From assembly GCA_027924645.1 (NCBI GenBank), contig BSBN01000763.1, positions 2,480,001-2,544,000 of the forward strand: a stretch of DNA of 64,000 nucleotides. Direction: 5' to 3'. The stretch is from Cunninghamia lanceolata. Its lineage: Eukaryota > Streptophyta > Pinopsida > Cupressales > Cupressaceae. The stretch's first letter is position 1. Each line of letters starts with the position of its first letter. Both the position numbers and the translations under genes were made by a program. The notes under the pieces were generated by a model. It was not told where the DNA came from. It searched no databases and saw only the letters and a program-made list of their open reading frames with translations. This document shows, in pieces, positions 46,701-58,384 of the stretch.

Positions 46701-47720
46701 ATGGTAGATGAGGGTAAATTGAAGGTAGATAAATTCAATGGGTAGAACTATTAGTTATGGAAGATGCAAATGGAGGATTATCTCTATCAGAAGGATTTAT
46801 GGAGGTCGTTGGAAGGAATAGCCAAGAAATTGGCAACAATGACTAATGATGATTGGAATCTTCTAGATAGAAAGGCATTAGGTACCATTTGGTTGTGCTT
46901 GGCACCATTGGTGGCATTCAATATAATAGAAGCGAAGACAACAGATGGTCTAATGAAAGCTTTGGCTAAATTGTATGAAAAACCCTCAGCCTCAAATAGG
47001 GTATTTCTCATGAAGCATTTATTTAATCTAAAAATGATTGAAGGTGGATCTGTGATAGATCATTTAAATGAGTTTAATACAATTATCAATCGGTTAACTT
47101 TTGTAAAAGTGAGTTTTGATGAAGAGGTGAGGGCTCTCTTGATATTATGTTCTTTGCCAGAAAGTTGGAATAGCTTGGTAATGGATGTAAGTAACCCTGT
47201 CTTTGGTTCAAATACTTTAAAATTTGATGATGTTGTTGGTGTTATCCTTAGTGAGGAAATGCAATGGAAAAGATCAGGAGGGTCCACATTAGGTAGTGTT
47301 TTGAATGCAGAAAGTAGGGGTAGATCAAAGGAGAGAGGAAAAGGTTTTGGAGGTCATGGGAAGTCATGAGGAAAATCAAAGGACAAGAGGTCCCAATCTA
47401 GAGGACAGAAGGATTGCTGGTACTATAGGAAACCAGGTCATCTGAAGAAAGATTACTGGTCTCAGAAGAATAAAGGAGACAAATAAGAAGGCAATAAGGA
47501 GGCAAATGTGGTAAGTAATAAACCTGAAGATGATGCTTTGATTCTTTCCCTAGATAATGTTGATGATTCATGGGTTTTAGATCTAGGGGCCTCATTTCAT
47601 GCTACACCCCATAGAAGTTATTTTCTTGATTATGTCCAAGGGGATTTTGGACTAGTTTATTTGGGAGATAACAAACCCTGTCAGATTGTTGGAAAGGGAA
47701 GAATCAAGATTAAGTTATAG
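46701..47720 (+). pseudogene. C4 gag and protease
   Basis: The gag start MVDEGKLKVDKF at 46701 is followed by two stops in the next 20 codons, then 201 open codons (46764-47369) of UBN2/copia gag: LWKMQMEDYLYQKDLW, then FLMKHLFNLKM and LPESWNSLVMDV. After a stop at 47367 the knuckle reads CWYYRKPGHLKKDYW, with its second and last cysteines lost. The protease site reads DDSWVLDLGASFHATP at about 47560-47610 (DLGAS for the usual DSGAS). Confidence 0.9.
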
Positions 47721-49130
47721 AATGGGAATCATTGGCTACTACAAGAGGTAAGGCATGTTCCATGGCTGAGTAGGAATTTAATTTTAGTAGTGAAGCTAAC
47801 TGATGAAGGTTGCATTGTTACATTTACTGATAAAAATTTGAAGGTTTCAAGAGGTGCCTTAATAGTAGAAAAAGGTGTGAAAGTATGCACCTTATATCTT
47901 TGTATAGGTCATACTGTTCCTTCTACTTTAGTTGTTGCATAGAAAAAATAAACAGGTTCAGGAACAGTTGTTGCAGGTTCACAGGAAGAGACTGAAACAG
48001 TTGCTGTAGGTTCTAAGACAACACTGTGGCATAACACACTTGGACATATGAGTGAAAAAGGTATGAAGGTACTTCATTCTAAGAAAGTTTTACCAGGTTT
48101 GAAATGTATTAATATGGATTTCTGTGAAAGTCTGGTGTATGGAAAACAAAAGAGAGTCATTTTTCTCAAGGATGGGAAGGAAAAGAAAGATGAAAAATTG
48201 GAGCTTGTACATACAGATGTATGGGGACTAGATCAAGTATTTTCTCTTGGTGGCTCTTGGTATTATGTTACATTCATAGACGATGCAACTAGGAAGGTTT
48301 GGATTTATTTCCTTAGGTAGAAATCTAATGTATTTGAAACATTGAAGAAATGGAGAAGCTTTGTTGAGAATGAGACAGGTAAAAGATTAAAATGTCTTAG
48401 ATCTGATAATGGTGGTGAGTATTGCAGCAAAGAATTTGAGGATTATTGTCTCTTTAATGGAATTCGTAGGCAGAAAATGGTTCTAGGTACTCCACAGGAA
48501 AATGGAGTGGCTAAACGCATGAATAGGACAATAATGGAGCATGCAAGGACCATGAGATTGCATGTTGGGCTGCCTTTAAATATGTGGGCAGAGGCCTTCA
48601 ATACCGCTGTATATTTAATTAATAGAGGTCCTTCAGTTCCTTTAGGTTGTGGTATTCCAATGGAAGCATGGATAGGTAAGAAGGTGAGTTATTCTTTTCT
48701 CAAAACCTTCAGATGTGAAGCATTTGCACATGTAGATTCTAAAAATAGAACCAAGATGGATGCAAAATCAAAAAAGTGTACCTTCGTTGGATATGGCATT
48801 GATGAATTTGGTCATAGGCTTTGGGATTTTGAAAATCAAAAAATTGTGAGAAGCAGGGATGATGTATTCAATGAGAAGGTGTTGTACAAAGATCAGTTGC
48901 AACAATATGAGAAGAAAGAAAAGGATTATGTGGTACTAGATGATACTCTGGATAATGATGTTCAAGTGGTTCCTCATGCTCTGCAACAGCAACAAGAAAT
49001 ACCACAAACTCCAGTGAATATTAGATGGTCAACAAGGCTAAGTAGACCTCTTGAAATGTTTTCTCCCTCTTTGTATTCTATTTTGTTAATAGATGCTGGT
49101 GAATTGGAAGGGTATGATGAAGCTATGTAG
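47721..49130 (+). pseudogene. C4 integrase
   Basis: Same frame as gag. Zinc domain LWHNTLGHMSEKGM near 48025. Core: LELVHTDVWG (Asp) at 48200, LRSDNGGEYCSKEFE (Asp) near 48400, TPQENGVAKRMNRT (the Glu position falls on Ala-Lys, so the usual VERMNRT Glu is changed). Then MEAWIGKKVSYSFLKTF and KKCTFVGYGIDEFG. Stops at 47718, near 47940 and at 48318. Confidence 0.9.
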
Positions 49131-49840
49131 GTGGATACAAAGGTTCAATGGGAACTTGCAATGAAAGAAGAAATGGACTCGTTGCTAAAAAATTAGACTT
49201 GGGAATTATGTAAGTTGCCTTCAGGTAAAAAGGCTTTACCAAGTAAATGGGTGTATAGGCTGAAAGAGGAAGATAGAGGTAAGAAAATATTTAAATCTAG
49301 GTTAGTTGAAAACGGATTTACACATAAAAAAAGGTATTTATTTTGATGAGATATTTTCTCTGATTGTCAATATGACTTCTATTCATACTGTTTTAAGTAT
49401 TGTGGTTGCTGAAGATTTGCATTTGGAACAACTAGATGTGAAAACTGCCTTTCTCCATGGTGATTTGGAGGAGGAGATCTATATGGAACAACCACAAGGA
49501 ATTGAGGTCAAAGGTAAGGAGAAACTGATGTGCAGATTAAAGAAGAGTTTATATGGCTTGAAGCAAGCACCTCGGCAATGGTATTTAAAATTTGATAGTT
49601 TTATGGCTGAGCAAGGCTACAGCTAGTGTAATTCTAACCATTGTGTTTATTTTAAGAGGTTGGATAATGACAACTACATTATTTTATGTTTATATGTTGA
49701 TGACATGCTTGTAGTAGGGTCTAACATGGATCACATAAGAGAGTTGAAAATATAGTTAATACAATCATTTGCTATGAAGGATTTGGGGACAACAAAACAA
49801 ATCCTTGGTATGAAAATTTGTAGAGATAGGAAGAACAGAA
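49131..49840 (+). pseudogene. C4 reverse transcriptase
   Basis: It begins VQWELAMKEEMDSLLKN with a stop at the Gln or Asn before TWEL. A frameshift in an A run near 49326 changes frame. Then EQLDVKTAFLHGDLEEEIYM (catalytic Asp), [17 protein letters not shown], a stop at 49624 and LYVDDMLVVG at about 49690-49715 with both catalytic Asp residues intact. A second frameshift near 49835-49845. Confidence 0.9.
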
Positions 49841-50656
49841 AAATTGACTCTATCTCAAGTTGATTATGTTGAAAAGGTGTTACAAAGCTTCCATATGGAG
49901 AATGCAAAAACTGTTAGCACACCTTTGCCTAGTCATTTGAAATTGACTAAGGAGATGTGTCCAAAGACACAAGAGGAGGAAGAAAAAATGTCCAAGGTAC
50001 CATATGCTTCGGCTCTAGGAAGTTTAATGTATGCCATGGTATGCACGAGACTAGATATTACACATGCTATAGGAGTCGTAAGAAGGTATATGAGTCATCC
50101 CGGATTGGAGCATTAGAATACAGTAAAATAGATTCTCAAATATTCGAGAGGTACATCTAATAAAGACTTATGTTTTGGGGGCTCTAATATCCATTTAGCA
50201 GGTTATGTAGACTCAGATTTGGTAGGGGATATTGATACTAGGTGGAGTACTACAGGTTATGTCTTTACTGTAGGTGGGACAGTGGTGAGTTGGATCTCCA
50301 AGTTGTAAAAGGTGGTTGCTTTATCCACCACAGAGGTAGAGTATGTAGCTGTAATAAAGGCAAGCAATGAGATGATATGGCTGCAATCTTTCATGGAAGA
50401 ATTGGGCAAACAACAGGCTAATAGTTCTTTGTATACAGATAGTCAGAGTGCCATACATCTTGCAAATAATTTTTCCTTGCATTCAAAGATCAAACACATA
50501 TAGCTTAGGTATCACTTCATCCTATCGGTGTTAGATGATGGACAGTTAAGGATGGAAAAGATACATACAGATGAAAATCTAGTGGATATGTTTATGAAGG
50601 TAGTGACATGGGAGAAGCTAAGCTCCTCTTCAGCTTTGATTAGTCTTCAAGACTGA
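49841..50656 (+). pseudogene. C4 RNase H
   Basis: It reads KVPYASALGSLMYAM at 49995, then near 50210 the first RNase H Asp motif as VDSDLVGDIDTRWS, then VALSTTEVEYVAVIKA (Glu) and LYTDSQSAIHLANN (Asp), ending in HSKIKHI then a stop near 50503 and RYHFI. Terminates near 50656. Several stops. Confidence 0.9.
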
Positions 50657-50738
50657 AAACAAAAAAAATTAGAACAACAGAGTCCAGGGTGCCTATTTCA
50701 AGTGGGAGCTACAGGGTCAGTGGTGTTATGATCAGTCT

Positions 50739-50751
50739 CCAAGTGGAAGAT
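50739..50751 (+). other. C4 polypurine tract
   Basis: CCAAGTGGAAGAT directly before the 3' LTR. A weaker purine run than the CAAAGGGGGAGAT of family 1. Confidence 0.75.
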
Positions 50752-51236
50752 TGTTGTTATATGGAGCCTAATCTTGGACTCAGAGGTTAAATTTACCCCA
50801 CTTTTATTGGTGTAGTTTCCCCCCAAATTATTTAATGGGGTCAAGGGGCAGTGCTCCTTGCGGGGTCAAGGGGCAACGAACCTCCAACGTTTTTTATTAT
50901 TTTATTAAGGCATTAGGAGTTATTTTTCTATTGGCCGACATAAAAAAAACCCTATTTTTGTAACCGACATAAGGCTTGATAAAAGTGGATAATGGTTAGG
51001 GTTTCTGTTGATGTATTGTAGCATTTTGTAGTGGTATTGAGTTGTAAGGATTACTAGTTATAAGCAGTTTGATTTATTGGATAATAATATTGGACTCTCT
51101 ATTGGTGGATGTAGCCCAAGTTTGGGTGAATCACGTTAAAACCTGTCTCTCGCTGTTATTATTGCTGTGTATTTCCATTGCTTTGTTTAATCTTTATTTG
51201 TATTTAATTGATATCTTCTACATGCAATCCCTAATA
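50752..51236 (+). repeat. C4 3' LTR
   Basis: 485 bp, TGTTGTTATATGGAGCC to ATCCCTAATA. Differs from the 5' LTR by scattered substitutions and small indels. Confidence 0.95.
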
Positions 51237-52709
51237 GTGTTAGGGTTTGCATTTTTAAGCTTAAGGACTCAAAACCCTAAAAATCTTGTTAATGCTTAAG
51301 ACAAACTATATTACAACCCGTATGCACTTTTTGTTATGTTTGTTCACTGACCGGTAGTAGAAGGTAACAGTTCACTTAAGTGAACATATTAAGGGGTTGA
51401 CATCATATGTTAACCGACCTAATGAAACTGGATTATGTAGGTTGCCTCTAATATGTTGGGCACCAAAACAAATCTAACGATTGATATTCATCTTTCTAAG
51501 GGCGTGAAAGGAGTCATCAAAGTCAAGATTTAAAAGGCATTCGAATGCCAACAAATTTTCCTTAAAAGTTAATATTGATAGTTGGTTTCTTTAAGAAACC
51601 CTAACGACCCTATAACTGCTTTCTAATTGAACTAGGAGGGCCAGAATTTTGAATAATTTTAAATGTATGGCTGATCAATGTGTGATCAATGATGATATGT
51701 AATGTAGAGAACTATATCTATACATTGGTGTGCAGATTGTCAGAAAACAGGTGTAAATTATGTTGTTGAATGGCTAGAGAAATTGTTCTCTCAGTGTAAT
51801 AGTTTATGATGTGAGACTTGCTTTGTAATAATATACAGAGATATATCTTTCAATGAAGATGCATTTTTGTGCAGTATAATAAAGAAGAACAATGGTTTGA
51901 AGGAATATAATAGAGAAATTGGTCTAGAATATTACAAAGGAATGAATTCATCTTCTTGGTATTATTCTATTCTTTTGTAGTATTGACAAGAGAGGCATGA
52001 GACTTGATTTTGATGACAACAGTGTTGTATTTCTATGTATTTGAATAACAATTGAAGGATAAAATGGAGGTTTTTTTAGGGGTGTTGATAGAGTGCAATA
52101 TTGAGGGCACTTGCAGTTCTGTTAAAGAGGGTTTAAAGTGAATGTATAAGCTTACTGATAGGATAGTTTACACTGGAGTAGTATCTAGTAGTTGCAAGTA
52201 GAGGCACAATAAGAAAGATTGACAAACTTGTATGTGAGGAGAGATAAGGGTCTTGGAGTCATATATGTTATTGCAATGAAGAGAATCAAAGAAACCCCCT
52301 GAAATGAGTTCTTTATTTTTGTTCACTTGATTGTACAACAACCAGTGAGGCATCCAAAACCAATGAGGTACTTTCTGCCAATGAGGCATATTCATGTTAG
52401 TGAGAGACATTTTTATGTAGCTAGTGAGGCATGTTTTTTAATAAGCCAGTGAGGCATTTACTGAGTGGTTTTTCTACCCCATGAGGGTTTTCCACTCCTA
52501 AAATCTTTGTCTTATGGTTTCATTTGTTGTTTGATTCATTTGTCCATTATGCTTGCATGTTCAATTCTTTAAAGCATAGTCTCTTGCTTTGATAAAGCTT
52601 TAATCAACAATCACTTTCTATTTTTGAAAATATGAAATAAAAGAAAATAAAGTGTTTTGTCTATAACACTAATTCACCGCCCCTCTTAGTCTTGTCAAGT
52701 ACTCCAACA

Positions 52710-54718
52710 TATCATAGGCTGCACAAATTGAGTTAGCATGAGTTAGAGAGGTGAAAAGTATAAAACATATGAGCTAATTGTGCATAATTAGAGGTGGTAG
52801 ATGAGCTAAGAATAGTTCAATCTATGTTTAGGTCAAATCCTCATGCAAATTGGATAAAAATAGATCTTTTTGGGGCTCAAATTGAAAGAGAATCTACAGG
52901 TGAAAATATGGAAAGGTCACCAATGGGTTTTTAGTTTCACTAGGTTAGGTTGCCACGTGGAGACCCAGGGTTGCCAGGTGGTTACGCACTAGTGATCCAA
53001 AAAGGAGGGGTTCTAGGTGGAAATTAGGAGTTACAGAGGGGTCTTGGAGTGAAAATAAGGTAATCTATCACTAGAGTTGAGCCAAAAAGATGAGTTAAAT
53101 AGGATCTCCATTTTCACAAGTAGGGATCTAGAAATAATATGTGGAGATCTAGAATCGACAAAAGTTGAGTCAATTTTGAAAGATGGGTTTGGTCCGGGAG
53201 GTCATTTTAAGGGATCTATGGGGTGGAGTGAGATGAAAAGAACATGGGAAAGGTGAAATTATCTCACTAAGATGAAAAATGACTATGTAGGTAAGGTCAT
53301 AAATGCAGAAGAAGAATGGTCGACAGGGGTGAAAGTGAAAAAGTTAGGATTGGGAAGAATTGATGGGGCAAGAAATTGATTTTGACGTGTCACCAAGAGA
53401 AGCACTACTAAGAGGGTGTTATATTCATGCTTTTGTGTATGTGATTAGGATTATATATCATCACAGGCTCATCATGTAAGCTCATGCACATTTTTAGTGC
53501 TTACAGACCCTTTCTTAGATTTTGGTTCTTATATGGCTCCCTAATACTAATAACTAACATGAGAAATTAGTATCAAGGGGCATGTGTAGAAAGATGGGTG
53601 ACCAAAAAGTGGCCCAAAACACTTTTTGGTCCAAACAACCCATAATGTGAGCACATTATAACACACTCACATTAAATAAAGTAGTTAAAATGAGAATCCT
53701 TGAACTTCCTTCACTCTAGGAAGAGACCAAGGGTATATACATAAACTAAAGATTTAAGTATAAGTTGGTATTTACCTTTTATCATTTACATTTATTATAC
53801 TTTAAGTTATATTTTATGTATATATTGGTAGGATGTTTGATAGTGGTTTTAGATCAATATGAATTAAATTGTAGATTATAGAATTTGGAGGATCTCTCAG
53901 ACTTTAGACTTAGTCAAATTGTCAGGGTTTCAGACTTAGCCAAATTTAGGAGTTAAGAAACATTCATTAGGGTAAAGGCACGTGGACCCCTTCTCTCTCT
54001 CTCTCTTGTTGCAAGTATGTGCCTAACCGGTGTTGTCATTGATGTCAACATATTAGTGTTGTCATTGGTGTCAACTGTGCTCTTGTTTTGATGCTTTCTT
54101 GTAATGAGTTAGATTCTTTGCATTTTCCTATGTAAGTGTTGTAAATCTTGATATTTAGGATATTGAGAAAATTTGCTCCTTTAGAAGAAACAATATGTTG
54201 TAGAGTATCATTGTCTATAGAAGAGCAGTCAAACAGATTGCTATGTATTTCCTGTAGAATAAATATCTTTATATGTAGATTGCAATTTATTTAGAGGCAT
54301 GTCTGAAGATGCTATGTTCCCAGTTTGAGCCTCCAGTATGAATATTTGAGTGAGTTATGTTCACTAGAGTGGAAACATCTTTTTCTATATATTTGATACT
54401 GACAAGGAGAATGTATTATGCCCCGCATTCCTCTGCATTAAAGTATTTTGATCTATGGTTCTAGAGTTAAGTCTGAAATGATGTTATGTTCCTTCAACTT
54501 GAATGGTTCATGATTTGGTGGTCCGCAAGTGATCGTTTCCTTATGACAGTAGCTGGCAGTGTTGTTTATGTGCTCCCGTTTGAAGAATCTTCTTGACAAA
54601 GTGGTTAGAGGTTGTGCGGTTGTTCTTGATGATTTCAATGTGCTTGTGGATGTTAGAGTTGATCATGTTCCTACCTTTGGATTGGTCTATAAAGAGAAAC
54701 TTGGATTGTAGCTGAAGA
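52710..54718 (+). repeat. 2-kb duplication, copy B
   Basis: Matches 40694-42702. It starts exactly after the last base of the S1 LTR with TATCATAGG, so TATCA (52710-52714) is the likely right-hand target duplication of S1. Beyond 54718 the family 1 LTR continues to its natural end, unlike copy A. Confidence 0.85.
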
Positions 54719-55463
54719 CTGTTCTTGAAAGTCTTATTGTAAACATCAGTCTTGGCTGACCTAGTTGCTTTCACTATTTGTAGAGATGCATTGAAGATTG
54801 TAGTAGTGTATTGTGGCATGGAAGATTATATTTGAGTTCTAGCTAAGGCATAGTGTGATCCACACACATATTTACATCTTTCCCTTAGGAAATTTTTGTA
54901 TTAAGTCCAGAACTATTTCTATGTTTGAAACGCCAACCTTAGAGTTTGTTCTAGTGGTTGATGAATGTAATGCTGACCTTGATGTGCATTCCAAGGTTGA
55001 TGATTTGTATAAAGACATGAATTGTAATTGTAAAGAAGATATTGATGTGCAAAAATGCAAAGATAAGTGAGAAGTGTAAGAAGAACAAAGCAAACAGAAA
55101 GTATTTCCCTTCAATGGAACTGAACTCAGGCATGGAGTAGATGCTATCAAACTAGTTCATAAAACCTTGGTAGTGAGCCGATCTTTACAGTGAGTATCTT
55201 TGGGTAGTGAGCCTCTATTTTTTAGTATTATTATAACATATATTTATGTGGGCTAACACCCACTGTGGTTTTTCCCTTATAGGGTTTTCCATGTAAAAAT
55301 CTAGTGTGTCACATGTTGAATTTGTTATTGTGTTAAACTTCATGTTTCATGCTTTCATAGTTAAATCCTAAAACAATGATTGATTATTTGAAGTGTTGAT
55401 AAGCAATCAAAGTTTTGGGACAACTGATTCACCCCCCTCTTAGTTGTCCTATGCATATTAACA
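54007..55463 (+). repeat. C2 5' LTR
   Basis: 1457 bp, TGTTGCAAGTATGTGCC to GCATATTAACA. Contains the GTAGTGAGCC repeats at 55170-55215, the CACTGTGGTTTTTCCC block at 55260 and the ATTCACCCCCCTCTTAG end. Confidence 0.9.
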
Positions 55464-55465
55464 AT

Positions 55466-55478
55466 TGGTATCAGAGCC
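55466..55478 (+). other. C2 primer-binding site
   Basis: TGGTATCAGAGCC, a full match to the initiator tRNA-Met complement. Confidence 0.9.
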
Positions 55479-55520
55479 AGTTCCTTGGAAGAAAGCCTAA
55501 CAGCTTGAGGAAGATCCAAG

Positions 55521-56276
55521 ATGTCTTTTAAGAAGGAAGCTCCTCAGTTTGATGGGACAAATTATGCTCTATGGAAGGTATGAATGAAAAGCCATCTCCT
55601 TTGTGTTGGTTATAAAGTATGGAAAGTTACAGAGACAAAATATACCATGCATCAAAATGGTTTGACAACTGAAGATGAAATCAAAGAATATGAGTTGAAT
55701 ATAAAAGCTATGGATACTCTATTAAGTGCCTTGACTGACACTGAGTTGATAAAAGTCATGGATCTAGAATTTGAAAATGAATTTTAGGAAAAGTTGAAAA
55801 AATTGTATGAAGGAGATGACTCTATAAAATAAGCCAAGTTGCAGGGACTAAAAGTGAAATATGAGGGTTTAAAGATGAATGAAGATAAAAACATAATAAC
55901 CTTCATGCAAAAGGTTGATGAGCTTGTCAATGGAATAAAAGGTACGGGATGAACTATTGGTGAGAAGGAAGTTGTGATGAAAATTCTTAGGTCATTACCC
56001 AAATCCTACAGTCACAAAGTAGCTACAATTGAAGAAGTAATGACTATGAAAGAGGTCACCAAGGATCAGTTGCTAGGAAAGATAATAGCCTTTGAGATGA
56101 GAGAACTTGGTGATGCTCTGCCGAAGAATGAACTGCTTTCAAAGCTAGTGCGTTAACAAAGATCTCTAGGGATGAAAAGTATAAGGTGGAGCCTAATGAT
56201 GAGCTTGATGAAATTGAAGCAAACTTTGTTGATAGATTGCAAAGAGATTTTGGTAAGTTCAAAGGTAAATTTGTTG
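55521..56276 (+). pseudogene. C2 gag, truncated
   Basis: It starts MSFKKEAPQFDGTNYALWKV at 55521. Stops follow at the next codon and near 55785, 55830 and 55950. A frameshift near 56130-56160 precedes the last part (VEPNDELDEIEANFVDRL). It ends before the zinc knuckle. Same gag type as C1 and C3. Confidence 0.85.
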
Positions 56277-56329
56277 GTAGGTGGCGACTGATCATGCAAG
56301 TACTATACACTAGTTATGTATCCTCACCA

Positions 56330-56544
56330 GGGTTTGGGGCCGGGCCCCCAAATTTTTTTTCATGAGTCGACATAAAAAAACCTATTTTTGTAACCAACAT
56401 AAGCCTTGATAAAAGTGGCTAAGGGTTAGGGTTTTGGGGGATATTTGTATTGTAGCATTTTCAATGGTATTGAGGTGTAGAGATTGCTGGTTGTAATCGG
56501 TTTGATTTACTGGATAATAATATTGGACTCTCTGTTGGTGGATG
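56330..56544 (+). repeat. Family 2 LTR fragment
   Basis: ACATAAAAAAACCTATTTTT and CCTTGATAAAAGTGGCTAAG, through to ATTGGACTCTCTGTTGGTGG, match the middle of the C4 LTRs. The left part (GGGGCCGGGCCCCC) is a diverged version of the GC-rich palindrome. Cut at 56544 by another LTR. Confidence 0.8.
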
Positions 56545-57076
56545 TGTTGGCAAGAGACACTATGTGGCTTCATGAGTGTTGTCATTGATGACAACAAAGT
56601 CTATCCCATACATCCGCAATACATAGTATGCCTATATCGGAAGTTAGATTGAAGATTGTTTTGGTCCGATGAACAAGAATAGAGTATGCAACAAGGTTTG
56701 ACAATCAGGTCTGGATCTCTTAGATAGTGTAAATCAGAAAGCTGTGGACTTGAATAAGTCACGAGGGGTATTATGACTACTATATTCTAGAGATTTAGCC
56801 TCTAGTAATAAAGCATGGAAAATATATGAGCATCTGAGCATCAGGTTCTAGTCAAGTAGAGTAGACAAAGGAAGAACTAACTAGCAGAGCATCAAACTTC
56901 AATCTAGATGAGTAAAAGGTGTTGATCAAGCTATTTGGGGGATTATACATTATTGTCCAACATGATTAATGACTTCTATGCCTATTCTTTTGATACACAT
57001 CACAAATCAAGCATGGATTCAGCCGATAGATCAGTAATTTGTAATATCTTCAGTGTTCTTGTTACTGACTAGAAAG
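56545..57076 (+). repeat. Family 3 LTR start
   Basis: Begins TGTTGGCAAGAGACACTATG exactly where the family 2 LTR stops, and includes GTGTTGTCATTGATGACAAC, the same short motif found just inside family 1 LTRs. It is interrupted at 57077 by C3; the rest should lie beyond the window. Confidence 0.6.
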
Positions 57077-58327
57077 TGTTGCAAGTATGGGCCTAACTGG
57101 TGTTGTCATTGATATCAACATACTCCTATTGCATTAATGATAAGGATTGAATGAGTTGTGTACTGAGGATATTGAGAAAATTAGGCTCAATCAGGAACTA
57201 TGAAGAACAGTGATGACAGTAAGATAAAAGTCCAAGATAGGATGAGGATTAGGGGATACAGTTTAAAGGGTTTGTATATATGTGTCTTAAGGTGGTCTAG
57301 TAGAGATTTTAGAGGTCCGCATGAAGATCTGAAGAAGTTGTGGTCGCTCAAGTAAAACTGGTTCTAGTAGGTGTTCAAAGGTGACAGAGTGATATAGAAA
57401 GGTTCGGTGAGATCCGAAAATGTATTATCCTATTCTGCGGATTTGAGGGAGTGTTGAGGAAGTCTTTGTGAAGTGTCAACTTGATTGATTCATGGTTTGA
57501 AGGTCCGCAAGCATCTATTCCTTTGTGAAAGTGATGACAAACTGTGTTCTTGAGGTTCTAGATTAAGGAGAGAAGGATTTCAGTAAGCAGATGGAGTGTG
57601 GATGTTCTTGGTGTTTCAGGCAAGCTTGTGGAGGTCTTTGGATCATGTCTAGTTTGTGTTGGTGGTCCGCATTGGAGTTGGAGCTCGCAATTGAAGAATG
57701 ACTTCTGGATGATGGTGTTCTTCATGAGACTGGCCGACTAAATGAGTTACACATCCTGCGGATGTTCTTGTAGTTGTTTGCCGACTTAGATGATTATTCA
57801 TAAGTTGATGTCTTGTATAAACAAGGGATTGTAAAGTCATTTCAAAGTGTGAAGAGCGGTGATGAGAGTGTGGTAGCGAGGAGAAGAGAGAAAGGCAGAG
57901 TAGAAGTATTGGGCTTAAATGGAATTGATTCAAGCATGGTGAAGATTCTATTTTCCAGTTCAAGTAGGTGATACTTATTATTTTGTAGATAGTGTGTCTC
58001 TTGTAGGCAGTGAGCCTCTTGTGAGCAGTGTGCTCAGGCAGTGAGCCCTAATTGGCATGTGCCATTTTGTTCTTTCTATTCTTCTAATAGAGAATACAAT
58101 TTTGGGTTAATCACCCCGTGGTTTTTCCCTTAACCAGGTTTTCCACGTCAAAATCTTGGTGTCTCATGTGTTGATGTGTTTCTACTCTTGATTCATTGCA
58201 TTGTGTTTCCATGATTGATTTATTATTATGCTGCTAAATTACAAAGTGGAGTTAAGTGTTTAATTGGAAGAAAAGTTTTGTACAACTGATTCACCCCCCC
58301 TCTCAGTTGTCTGCCCTAAGTCTAACA
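57077..58327 (+). repeat. C3 5' LTR
   Basis: 1251 bp, TGTTGCAAGTATGGGCC to AAGTCTAACA. Includes the GCAGTGAGCC cluster at 57995-58046, CCCGTGGTTTTTCCC at 58113 and ATTCACCCCCCCTCTCAG at the end. Confidence 0.93.
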
Positions 58328-58329
58328 AT

Positions 58330-58342
58330 TGGTATCAGAGCT
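58330..58342 (+). other. C3 primer-binding site
   Basis: TGGTATCAGAGCT, complementary to initiator tRNA-Met, two bases from the LTR. Confidence 0.9.
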
Positions 58343-58384
58343 AAGTTCCTCTAAAAAGAGCTTAACCGCTTGAGGAGATCCTGG

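Larger units (their letters stand above)
46136..51236 (+). mobile_element. C4: complete but dead copia element, family 2
   Basis: Two LTRs of 480 and 485 bp, tRNA-iMet primer site, gag-protease-integrase-RT-RNase H in copia order, purine tract, and a perfect duplication GTGTT (46131-46135 and 51237-51241). Total 5101 bp, the normal size for a compact copia. The last base pair of the 3' LTR is TA instead of CA, a later mutation. About a dozen stops and two frameshifts. Confidence 0.95.
42703..52709 (+). mobile_element. S1: 5'-truncated copia-type relic with very long 3' LTR
   Basis: From the junction at 42703 come a gag zinc-knuckle region, about 1.7 kb without pol domains, a polypurine tract (45024-45036) and a 3' LTR starting TGTAGATTATTTGTCATTG at 45037 and ending TACTCCAACA at 52709. 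C4 is inserted in that LTR. The 5' LTR and gag N-terminus are lost. The three-knuckle gag resembles SIRE/Maximus-type copia gags; that link is from family knowledge and moderately sure. Confidence 0.65.
45037..52709 (+). repeat. S1 3' LTR, interrupted by C4
   Basis: The two parts are 45037-46135 and 51242-52709, about 2.57 kb after removing C4 and one copy of its duplication. The end shows the usual copia tail (GAGGGTTTTCCACTCC near 52486, then ATTCACCGCCCCTCTTAG and CCAACA). A CCAGTGAGGCAT unit recurs several times at 52340-52460. The length is high for copia but TG...CA ends and an adjoining purine tract support it. Confidence 0.65.
54007..56276 (+). mobile_element. C2: family 1 copia element, 5' half only
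   Basis: 5' LTR, primer site and about two thirds of gag, then an abrupt break at about 56276 into LTR fragments of other families. Protease to 3' LTR are missing. Confidence 0.85.
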
